Made by a program: the position numbers and the translations under genes. The notes beneath the pieces were generated by a model. That model was not told where the DNA came from, ran no database searches, and saw only the letters and a program-made list of their open reading frames with translations. Source: Actinoallomurus sp. (GTDB lineage Bacteria; Actinomycetota; Actinomycetes; Streptosporangiales; Streptosporangiaceae). Taken from it: 32,602 nt of DNA. Each line of letters begins with the position of its first letter. Within the stretch, counting starts at the first letter, position 1. Location of the stretch: contig JAOPYL010000224.1 in assembly GCA_025964625.1 (NCBI GenBank), positions 1 through 32,602 of the forward strand, read 5' to 3'. Shown piece after piece: positions 24,146 to 31,338 of the stretch.

Positions 24146-25630
24146 GTGCCCGAACCACACGCGCAGGGCGACTTCGCCCCGGAACGCCGGATGCTGATCG
24201 GCGGGGAACTCGTCGGATCCAGCGACGGGGCCGAGTTCGACAACCTCAACCCCGCGACGGAACAGGTGCTGGGCCAGGTCGCCGACGGCACCAAGGCGGA
24301 CATGGATCGTGCGATCGCCTCGGCTCGGCACGCGTTCGACGAATCCCCCTGGTCGACCGACCGAGCCCTGCGGCGACGCTGTCTCGAGCAGCTACAGGAG
24401 GCGATCGAGGCAGAGCGCGAGCAGCTGCGGGCCGAACTCGTCGCCGAGGCCGGCGCACCCGTGGCGGTCACGTACCTGGCGCAGCTGGACTGGCCGCTGG
24501 CCGACGCGTTCCGCTGGCCGGCCAAGATGATCGACGAGTTCCCCTGGGAACGTCAGCTGTCCGACGGTGACCTGATGGGCGTGACCAGCAAGCGGCTTGT
24601 CCGCAAGGAGCCGGTCGGGGTCGTCGGGGCGATCGTCCCCTGGAACTTCCCGTTCGAGGTCACCGCCAACAAACTCGGCCCGATCCTCGCCATGGGCAAC
24701 ACCGTGGTGCTCAAGCCCGCGCCCGACACCCCGTGGAACGCGACCCGGATCGGGCGGCTCATCGCGGAGCGCACGGACATCCCGGCCGGCGTCGTCAACG
24801 TGGTGACCTCCTCTGACCACCTCGTCGGCGAGGTGCTCACGCTGGACCCCCGGGTCGACATGATCTCCTTCACCGGCTCCACCGCCACCGGCCGGCGCAT
24901 CATGGAGCGCGGCGCCGCCACGCTGAAGAAGGTCTTCCTGGAGCTGGGCGGCAAGTCGGCGATGATCGTCTGTGACGACGCCGACCTCGCGACCGTGCTG
25001 CCGACGGCCGGGGCCGTCTGCATGCACGCCGGCCAGGGCTGCGCTCTGCAGACCAGGGTGCTGTTGCCGCGCTCGCGCTACGCCGAGGGCGTCGAGATCC
25101 TCACTGCGGTGATGCAGAACATCCCCTACGGCGACCCCACGGACCCGACCGTCCTGTCCGGACCACAGATCAGCGCCCTGCAGCGCGACCGGGTCCAGGG
25201 CCACATCGATCGCGCGGTCGAACAGGGCGCCCGGCTGGTCCTCGGCGGCGGCCGGCCCGCACACCTGCCCACGGGCTACTACATCGAACCCACACTGTTC
25301 GCCGACGTCGACAGCTCGATGGCGATCGCTCAGGAGGAGGTGTTCGGACCCGTCCTGGCCGTCATCCCCTACGAGGACGACGACGACGCCGTGCGCATCG
25401 CCAACGACAGCGCCTACGGCCTGTCCGGCGGGGTGTTCTCCGGCTCGCACGACCGCGCCATGGCCATCGCGAACCGGATGAGGACCGGGTCCGTCGGCGT
25501 GAACGGCGGCCTCTGGTACGGAGCCGACTCACCCTACGGCGGCTACAAGTCCAGCGGCGCCGGCCGGCAGAACGGGATCGAGGGCCTCGAGCAGTACTGC
25601 GAGACCAAGGCGCTGGGCTGGTCGGCCTGA
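24146..25630 (+). CDS. NAD(P)-dependent aldehyde dehydrogenase
   Basis: This 494-residue enzyme oxidises an aldehyde to the acid. Key elements are PWNFPF with the oxyanion Asn (N167), SFTGSTATGR for cofactor binding, LELGGKS with the general base E266 and GQGCA with the nucleophile C299. GTG 24146 is chosen because GAGG lies 7 nt upstream and the length then matches the family; the frame is open to 24059, but that would include the operator. It is divergent from the flavin hydroxylase operon and converges on the second DUF2889 gene with an 11-nt gap. It probably oxidises an aldehyde released after ring opening or hydroxylation. Confidence 0.93.
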   Translation: MPEPHAQGDFAPERRMLIGGELVGSSDGAEFDNLNPATEQVLGQVADGTKADMDRAIASARHAFDESPWSTDRALRRRCLEQLQEAIEAEREQLRAELVAEAGAPVAVTYLAQLDWPLADAFRWPAKMIDEFPWERQLSDGDLMGVTSKRLVRKEPVGVVGAIVPWNFPFEVTANKLGPILAMGNTVVLKPAPDTPWNATRIGRLIAERTDIPAGVVNVVTSSDHLVGEVLTLDPRVDMISFTGSTATGRRIMERGAATLKKVFLELGGKSAMIVCDDADLATVLPTAGAVCMHAGQGCALQTRVLLPRSRYAEGVEILTAVMQNIPYGDPTDPTVLSGPQISALQRDRVQGHIDRAVEQGARLVLGGGRPAHLPTGYYIEPTLFADVDSSMAIAQEEVFGPVLAVIPYEDDDDAVRIANDSAYGLSGGVFSGSHDRAMAIANRMRTGSVGVNGGLWYGADSPYGGYKSSGAGRQNGIEGLEQYCETKALGWSA

Positions 25631-25641
25631 GGGCCGCCGCC

Positions 25642-26664
25642 TTATCCGGCCGCGGCGAGCACCCGCAGCACGGGAACGTACCGCAGGAACCGCAGCACGT
25701 CATTGAGGTGGGTGCAGCCACGCGTACCGGACAGGCCGGCCCTGACGGCCCCGTCGATCTCGTGCAGCGATGTGCCGAGCAGGTCGGTCACATGCCGTGA
25801 TCCGAGCGGGCATTCGGGGAACGGCAGCGCCCGCGGCTCGACGCCGATCTCCGTGAGGACCAAGGCGTCGTCGGCGGACACGCTCGCGCGCACCACATAT
25901 TCGTGCAGGGATCCCTCGCGCAGCGCCGCGTCGAGGTGGCTGTCCCGGAAGTACTCGAACACGTCGAGCCGGTCGCCGCGCGGCGTCACGTCGAGTATCC
26001 GGCGGCGACGCATCGAGCCGGCCCTCAGCGGCGGCTCGGCATGGAAGTCCGTCGCCGCCATCATCGACGCCGGCGCCGGGGCGGTCGGCAACGCGGCGAG
26101 CAGCGGAGTCCCGGCCCGTATCCTGCGGTCGGCGGTGGCATCCGGCGCCCATCCCGCGCAGATGCCGACCATCGGGGACCGCCGATCCGACGGCGGCGGA
26201 GACACCTGCGGCTGCTCCATCACCATCGCGTAGCCGGTGATGAGGCGTACGGTCGGCAGGTCGTCCAGCACCGCCGACACCAGGGAGCCCGGGTCGAGCC
26301 CGGCGTCGGCCAGCGTCGCCAGACGAGCGCGGAATCGACCGACCGTCGACGTACCTGCCAGGTCTTCCCGGACCGGGCCGGGCACGTCGCCGGACAGGGC
26401 GGTCATCCGCGAGGCGGCGTCCAGCGTGACGGTCAACCGGCGCGTGTCCAGCTCGCGGCCCGCGCCATCCGAGCCGACCAGCAGGTCACGCGCCGTGGCG
26501 ACGACGACCGACCCCCTGTCCCAGGTGGGTTCCGGCGCGACCTCGATGGAGAGCGTCCGGCGTACCGTGCCGGGAGCCGGCGCCGGCAGCGAGGTCAACG
26601 GATCGCTCGGACCGGGCTCCGGCTCTGGAGGGCCGGTCCGGCTCGGCACAGCAGCACCCGACAC
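25642..26664 (-). CDS. DUF2889 family protein with internal duplication, function unknown
   Basis: This 340-residue soluble protein has DUF2889 features in its C-terminal half: MRRRRILDV near residue 218, PFPECP (C285) and GTRGCTHLNDVLR (C317, H319). The N-terminal half repeats the general plan (VRRTLSIEV near 34, ARDLLVGSDG, a glycine/aspartate region, LDDLP near 133) but has lost the Cys/His motifs. It therefore looks like a degenerate duplicate. A Pro-rich head (about 1-32) precedes both. GTG 26664 has GGAGG 5 nt upstream. It lies 60 nt downstream of the enoyl-CoA hydratase gene on the same strand. A smaller, single-domain relative is at 5396-5992. Confidence 0.78.
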   Translation of the reverse strand: MSGAAVPSRTGPPEPEPGPSDPLTSLPAPAPGTVRRTLSIEVAPEPTWDRGSVVVATARDLLVGSDGAGRELDTRRLTVTLDAASRMTALSGDVPGPVREDLAGTSTVGRFRARLATLADAGLDPGSLVSAVLDDLPTVRLITGYAMVMEQPQVSPPPSDRRSPMVGICAGWAPDATADRRIRAGTPLLAALPTAPAPASMMAATDFHAEPPLRAGSMRRRRILDVTPRGDRLDVFEYFRDSHLDAALREGSLHEYVVRASVSADDALVLTEIGVEPRALPFPECPLGSRHVTDLLGTSLHEIDGAVRAGLSGTRGCTHLNDVLRFLRYVPVLRVLAAAG

Positions 26665-26689
26665 AGCACCCTCCAGCGAACATCCCTCA

Positions 26690-26703
26690 TCAGGCCGGCC
26701 TGA
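26690..26703. repeat. Perfect 14-bp palindrome between hydratase and DUF2889 genes
   Basis: TCAGGCCGGCCTGA is its own reverse complement and lies in the 60-nt gap. It could be a protein site or a processing hairpin; no T-run follows on the minus strand. GC-rich palindromes of this size also arise by chance in such DNA. Confidence 0.4.
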
Positions 26704-26724
26704 AGCCGCCCATACAGTTAGATA

Positions 26725-27828
26725 TTAAACCTGATTGCACGCTCGTCGGGAGGGCGAGTCGACCAGTTCGTCGACGAGTCCCCACGCCATGGCCGTCGGC
26801 GCGTCCAGAGCCCGGCCGGACAGGGCGAGCAGCAGCGTGCGCCAGCGGCCGATCCGGCGAGGGATGCTGACCGTGCCGCCCGCTCCGGGGATCAGGCCCA
26901 TTCCCACCTCGGGCAGCCGGAACGTCGTATCCGGATGGGCGACGACCCGTCCGGCGAAGGCGGGCAACTCGATTCCGGCGCCGACGCAACTGCCGTGCAG
27001 GCGGGCCTCGAGACGGTCGGCGATCTGGTGCAGCAGCCGGCCGGCCCCGGCGTGGGTGCGGACAAAGTGGGCCGTGGCCAGGTCCGGTGCGGTGCCGAAC
27101 TCGGCGAGGTCTCCGCCCGAGCAGAAGCACGGCCCCGCTCCGTCGAGAATGACCTGCTCGACGGTGTCGTCCAGCACGGCGACCTGCAGCGCCTCGACGA
27201 GCGCGTCCCGCACCTCCCGCCCGTAGGCGTTGCGCCGCTCCGGCCGGTTCAGCGTGACGCGCAGCCGGCCGTCGATGCGCTCAGCGAGCACCGCGGGCTG
27301 GAGCGCGGCCGGTGGCAGCGGCCGGGGCCCGCGCCGGTCGAGCCAGCGCCGGAACTCCTTACCGCCGAGCAGAGCGGAGTAGGCGAGGGACTCCGCGTCC
27401 AGCGCCGCCGGTACGCTCTGCCGCTCGGTGTCCCGCAGCAGCCGCGCGAGCACGAGCGCGGCCTGTGGCGCCTCGGTGGCGGCGGCCAGGAGCAGGCGCG
27501 CATCGCCGACCGGGTCCGGGGTGCCGGCGAAGCAGCGGCCGGATCCGATCCGATCGTATGGCGTGAGGGCAAGATCCAGCGCCGAGGCGAGCTCGTCATG
27601 CGGGCCGCTCCGGCGGTCGGCGGTCGTGACACCCACGAGGATCCGGTCGCAGGAGCGGGCGGCACGCGTGGCCCGTCCAAGCAGACCCGGATCGGCGGGG
27701 CCGTCCAGGTCGACCAGGAACAGCGGATCGACCACCCTGCCGAATCCGTCGAGCAGCGACTCGTGCGCCCGGCCGTCCGCGAGCGCGGCCGGAGCGAGCC
27801 ATCCCGCGCTAGATGCTTCGGCCGTCAC
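26725..27828 (-). CDS. Enoyl-CoA hydratase/isomerase with a long N-terminal extension
   Basis: This 367-residue protein has a C-terminal crotonase domain from about residue 180 (AERIDGRLRVTLNRPERRNAY). The first oxyanion loop is CFCSGGDLAEFG and the second GAGIELP. LPEVGMGLIPGAGGT supplies the second acid, so both glutamates needed for hydration are present. The first 180 residues are not crotonase-like in motif; they include LVLARLLRDTERQSVPAALD and AESLAYSALLGGKEFRRWL, a conserved-looking helical segment of unknown role. GTG 27828 has AGGAG only 2 nt away, which is tight. The gene is divergent from the half-swapped CoA-transferase across 84 nt, suggesting shared control. Confidence 0.85.
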   Translation of the reverse strand: MTAEASSAGWLAPAALADGRAHESLLDGFGRVVDPLFLVDLDGPADPGLLGRATRAARSCDRILVGVTTADRRSGPHDELASALDLALTPYDRIGSGRCFAGTPDPVGDARLLLAAATEAPQAALVLARLLRDTERQSVPAALDAESLAYSALLGGKEFRRWLDRRGPRPLPPAALQPAVLAERIDGRLRVTLNRPERRNAYGREVRDALVEALQVAVLDDTVEQVILDGAGPCFCSGGDLAEFGTAPDLATAHFVRTHAGAGRLLHQIADRLEARLHGSCVGAGIELPAFAGRVVAHPDTTFRLPEVGMGLIPGAGGTVSIPRRIGRWRTLLLALSGRALDAPTAMAWGLVDELVDSPSRRACNQV

Positions 27829-27899
27829 GGCTCCTACTTGGTGTGTTCACCGGTTCTGCGGTCGCTCCGTGGGCGACGATGTCCGACAGATTTCGAGCG

Positions 27900-27905
27900 T
27901 AACAT
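27900..27905 (+). promoter_or_regulatory. Leaderless -10 box for the half-swapped CoA-transferase gene
   Basis: TAACAT fits TANNNT and lies 7 nt before ATG 27913. No Shine-Dalgarno is present, which points to a leaderless transcript. No good -35 is visible at the expected distance. Confidence 0.4.
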
Positions 27906-27912
27906 CGCGACC

Positions 27913-29184
27913 ATGTCGACCGAGGAGTTCACCGTGGCCGGCGGGTCGGTGCGACCGGCCGATCCGGTGACCGACTGGGCCGGCAGCGGGATCGTGGCGC
28001 TTAACGGGCGGCCCTGGGGACCACCGCTGGTGCCGCCCGGCCGGGCGGCCACTGTCGCACGGGAGATCTCCGCGCGGCTGGCGGCGGCCACCGGGCAATG
28101 CCACCATCCGGTGCGCGTCGACGGCGCCCGATTGCTGGCCGAACGCGCCGCGTACACCGGCCACCGTCGCCAGGGAACCGTTTCGGTCGGCGGCCGCTGC
28201 CGGCTTCTGCGGACCGCCGACGGGTGGGCGGCGGTCTCCTGCGCCCGCCCCGACGATCCCGCGCTGCTCGGCGCGCTGGTCGGCGCGGAGCTGCCCCAGG
28301 ACCCGTGGCCGGCGATCGCGGCGTGGCTGGCCGAGCACACCGGCGAGGAGCTCACCGAGCGCACCACGCCACTCGGCATCGCCGCGGGGCCGGTCCAGGT
28401 CCCGGGCGGCGTGCCACCGGCCGGCCTCCCGCGGCCAGGGCCGGCACGGTCCGTGGCCGGCCTCCTCGTGGTCGACTTCAGCGCCCTGTGGGCAGGACCC
28501 CTGTGCGCGCATCTGCTCGGGCTGGCGGGCGCTCGCGTGGTCAAGGTCGAAACACCGTCGCGCCCGGACGGGGCACGACGCGGCGACCCGGAGTTCTACC
28601 GGCTCCTCCACGGGGGCCACCGTTCGGTGGTACTCGATCCGAGTACGCCCGGGGGCCGCCGCGCACTCGCCGGACTGGTCGAGGCGGCCGACATCGTCAT
28701 CGAGGCATCGCGGCCGCGCGCGCTGGCCCGGTTCGGGTTGGACGCCGAGGCGGCCGCCGAGGCGGGCACGGTCTGGGTGTCGATCACCGCGCATGGCCGC
28801 GCGTCCGACCGCGTCGGATTCGGCGACGACCTGGCCGCCGCGAGCGGCCTCGTCGCGCGTGACCCGGACGGCAGTCCGCTGTTCTGCGGCGACGCGCTGG
28901 CCGACCCGCTGACCGGGCTGGTCGCCGCCGAGCTGGCCATGACGGCGCCGACCGGTGTGCTGTTCGACGTGTCGATGTCCGCGGTGGTCGCCTCCACCCT
29001 CGGCGCCGACATGGACCGTCCGTCGTCGCCCGCTCGGTGGGAGGGCTCCGGCTGGCTGATCGACACCGCGGACGGCCCGGTGCCGGTGGCGCTCCCCCGC
29101 CGGCGACCGGTGACCGGACGCGCCCCGGCGAGCGGGGAGAACACCGGCGAGGTGCTACGCGAGCTGGGCATTCCGGCGCCGTGA
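27913..29184 (+). CDS. Family III CoA-transferase made of two complementary half-units (swapped order)
   Basis: This 423-residue protein has its standard CaiB opening only at residue about 183 (VAGLLVVDFSALWAGPLCAH), followed by ARVVKVETPSRPDG, ADIVIEASRPRA and the active-site block ADPLTGLVAA with Asp D331. The usual small domain does not follow; the chain goes quickly to the normal C-terminal signature (SGENTGEVLRELGI). The small domain appears at the N-terminus instead: DPVTDWAGSGIVALNG, GRCRLLRTADGWAAVSCARP and LGIAAGPV match the middle and small-domain region of ordinary CaiB, such as the tandem protein at 16856. It thus resembles a tandem CaiB that kept one copy of each part. It is coupled to the amidohydrolase (GTGA overlap). 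Confidence 0.85.
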   Translation: MSTEEFTVAGGSVRPADPVTDWAGSGIVALNGRPWGPPLVPPGRAATVAREISARLAAATGQCHHPVRVDGARLLAERAAYTGHRRQGTVSVGGRCRLLRTADGWAAVSCARPDDPALLGALVGAELPQDPWPAIAAWLAEHTGEELTERTTPLGIAAGPVQVPGGVPPAGLPRPGPARSVAGLLVVDFSALWAGPLCAHLLGLAGARVVKVETPSRPDGARRGDPEFYRLLHGGHRSVVLDPSTPGGRRALAGLVEAADIVIEASRPRALARFGLDAEAAAEAGTVWVSITAHGRASDRVGFGDDLAAASGLVARDPDGSPLFCGDALADPLTGLVAAELAMTAPTGVLFDVSMSAVVASTLGADMDRPSSPARWEGSGWLIDTADGPVPVALPRRRPVTGRAPASGENTGEVLRELGIPAP

Positions 29185-30611
29185 ACTCCACCGGGCTGCT
29201 GATCCGCGGCACGGAGCTGGACGGCCGGCTCCGCGCCGACGTCCGCGTCACCGGCGGCACCATCGCCGAGATCGCTCCCGGGCTGACGCGGCGGTCGGGC
29301 GAGGTCGTACTCGACGCGCGGGGGGGTGCCTTGCTGCCCGGCCTGTGCGACCACCACCTGCACCTGCACGCACTGGCCGCCCACGCGAGTTCCGTGCCGT
29401 GCGGTCCACCCGACGTGGCGGACGCGTCCGGCCTCGCCGACGCGCTGGCCGGGGCCATGGGCGACGAGCACGGCTGGGTACGCGGGGTCGGCTACGTCGA
29501 AACGGTGGCCGGCGACCTGGACGCGGACGCACTCGACCGGCTGCACCCCGACCGGCCGGTGCGCATCCAGCACCGCAGCGGAGCGCTATGGATGCTCAAC
29601 GGCGCCGCCATGGCGGTCCTCGGCCTGGCCCGTGGACACCACCCCGGCATCGAGCGCGACCGCCACGGTGCGCCCACCGGACGGCTCTGGCGCGCGGACG
29701 ACTGGCTGCGCACGCGGCTTCCACGCTCCCGCCCACCGGACCTCGCCCCGGTCGGCGCCCGCCTCGCGGCCCTTGGCATCACCGCGGTCACCGATGCCAC
29801 CCCTGACCTCGACGCCACCGCGATCGAGGCCGTCACGGACGCGATGGCGTCCGGGGCCCTGCGCCAGCGGGTGCAGCTGCTCGGCGTCCCGGTCGGCTGG
29901 CGGCCACCCCCCGAGAAGCGGACGCCGTCGGCCGGACCGTACAAGATCGTCCTTGCCGACTCGGCGCTGCCCGGCCTCGACGCGCTCACCACGCGGATCG
30001 CGGAGACACACGCCCACGGCCGGGCGGTCGCCGTGCACTGCGTGACCCGCGAGGCACTGCTCCTGCTGCTCGCCGCCTTCGCCGATGCGGGGACGCTACG
30101 CGGTGACCGCATCGAGCACGCCGCCCTGGTTCCGGCCGAGTCGGTGCCCACGCTCGCGGGCCTGCAGTTGCGCGTGGTGACGCAGCCAGGGTTCCTGGCC
30201 CATCGCGGCGATGACTTCCTCCGCGACGTGCCCGAGGCCGAGCACGGAGACCTCTACCGGTGCCGGTCGCTGGTGGAGGCCGGGGTTCCGCTGGTGCCGT
30301 CCAGTGACGCGCCGTACGGTCCGCTGGATCCGTGGGCGGTGATCTCCGCCGCGGCGGCGCGCCGGACCCCCTCGGGGCGCTCCGTCGGGCCGGCCGAACG
30401 CATGAGCACGGCCGGCGCGCTCGCCGGTTACCTCTCCGACCTGTCCGACCCCGGCGGACCGGTCCGGCGGATACGCCTGGGCGCCACCGCCGATCTGGCG
30501 CTTCTTCGCGTACCCCGAGCCGTGGCGCTGTCCGGCCCGTCGTCCGACCACGTACGCGCGACGATCATCGGGGGCGCTGTGGCGTGGGACGCGGGCGCGA
30601 TGTGCGGCTGA
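29181..30611 (+). CDS. Amidohydrolase, YtcJ-like (amidohydrolase family 3)
   Basis: This 476-residue metal-dependent hydrolase has an N-terminal beta sandwich part (LLIRGTELDGRLRADVRV), then PGLCDHHLHLHA with the metal-binding His pair (H59, H61). Later come VAVHCVTRE, RIEHAAL and SSDAPYGPLDPW, which supply further metal ligands in order. It should cleave an amide, ester-like or cyclic C-N bond; the family's natural substrates are mostly unknown. GTG 29181 overlaps the CoA-transferase stop (GTGA), so the two are translationally coupled. One possibility is that it frees the acid that the CoA-transferase then activates (inference). Confidence 0.87.
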   Translation: MNSTGLLIRGTELDGRLRADVRVTGGTIAEIAPGLTRRSGEVVLDARGGALLPGLCDHHLHLHALAAHASSVPCGPPDVADASGLADALAGAMGDEHGWVRGVGYVETVAGDLDADALDRLHPDRPVRIQHRSGALWMLNGAAMAVLGLARGHHPGIERDRHGAPTGRLWRADDWLRTRLPRSRPPDLAPVGARLAALGITAVTDATPDLDATAIEAVTDAMASGALRQRVQLLGVPVGWRPPPEKRTPSAGPYKIVLADSALPGLDALTTRIAETHAHGRAVAVHCVTREALLLLLAAFADAGTLRGDRIEHAALVPAESVPTLAGLQLRVVTQPGFLAHRGDDFLRDVPEAEHGDLYRCRSLVEAGVPLVPSSDAPYGPLDPWAVISAAAARRTPSGRSVGPAERMSTAGALAGYLSDLSDPGGPVRRIRLGATADLALLRVPRAVALSGPSSDHVRATIIGGAVAWDAGAMCG

Positions 30612-30623
30612 GCGGTTCAGCGT

Positions 30624-30644
30624 CCGGTGCCGGGTACCGGTTTT
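30624..30644 (+). terminator. Weak hairpin with T-run after the amidohydrolase gene
   Basis: CCGGT (30624-30628) pairs with ACCGG (30636-30640) over a 7-nt loop and is followed directly by TTTT. The stem is short, but its position 13 nt past the stop and the T-run favour a terminator separating this operon from the MftR-like gene. Confidence 0.35.
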
Positions 30645-30677
30645 CCTTCGCGGGCACGGCCGGGTCATGGCAGCCTG

Positions 30678-31328
30678 ATGTCCGTGACGTCAGATAGCGG
30701 GAAGATCGGCGCGCAGCCGGGCATGGGCAGGCCACCCGTGACCTCACGGGCCGCCCTGGAGCGACTGGCCTTCGAGTTGTTCGCCCGGCGGGGATTCGCC
30801 GAGACCACGATCGATGACATCGCGGCCGCGGCCGGGATCGGGCGGCGAACCTTCTTCCGCTATTTCGCCTCCAAGAACGATCTGGTGTGGGGCGATTTCG
30901 AGGACCATCTGCTCAAGCTGCGGAAGCTGCTCGACGAATCGGATCCGGGCCTTCCGATGGTGGACGCGCTGCGCCGGGCCGTCGTGGAGTTCAACCGATT
31001 CGATCCGAGGGAGGTGCCCTGGCATCGGCAGCGGATGCAGCTGATCCTGCGGGTACCCACCTTGCAGGCCGACGCGACCTTGCGCTACGCGTCCTGGCGG
31101 ATGGTCATCGCGGAGTTCGTCGCCGGCCGTACGGGTCTGCCGCCTTCCACGATGATCCCCCGGCTCGCCGGCCATGTCCTGCTGGGGGCCGCGGTCGCCG
31201 CCTACGAGCACTGGCTGTCCAGCGCGGCGGACGCGGACCTGTCGAGCCTGCTCGACGAGGCCATCCGGCGGGTGGCCGCGGGCCTGGCCACGGTACTGCA
31301 CGACGCCGGAGCCCCGCCCGGACCGTGA
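30678..31328 (+). CDS. mftR: TetR-family regulator, MftR type (mycofactocin system)
   Basis: This 216-residue repressor has the helix-turn-helix segment TIDDIAAAAGIGRRTFFRYF followed by ASKNDLVWGDFEDHL, a combination I recognise as characteristic of MftR. The C-terminal domain also keeps the MftR-like run HRQRMQLILRVPTLQADATL and then RYASWRMVIAEFVAGRTG. In mycobacteria MftR represses mycofactocin biosynthesis genes and has been reported to respond to long-chain acyl-CoA. ATG 30678 lacks a clear ribosome site; GTG 30684 is an alternative. It converges on the GMC oxidoreductase with a 10-nt gap. The MftR assignment rests on remembered family sequence, not a search. Confidence 0.78.
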   Translation: MSVTSDSGKIGAQPGMGRPPVTSRAALERLAFELFARRGFAETTIDDIAAAAGIGRRTFFRYFASKNDLVWGDFEDHLLKLRKLLDESDPGLPMVDALRRAVVEFNRFDPREVPWHRQRMQLILRVPTLQADATLRYASWRMVIAEFVAGRTGLPPSTMIPRLAGHVLLGAAVAAYEHWLSSAADADLSSLLDEAIRRVAAGLATVLHDAGAPPGP

Positions 31329-31338
31329 CCGGGGACGT

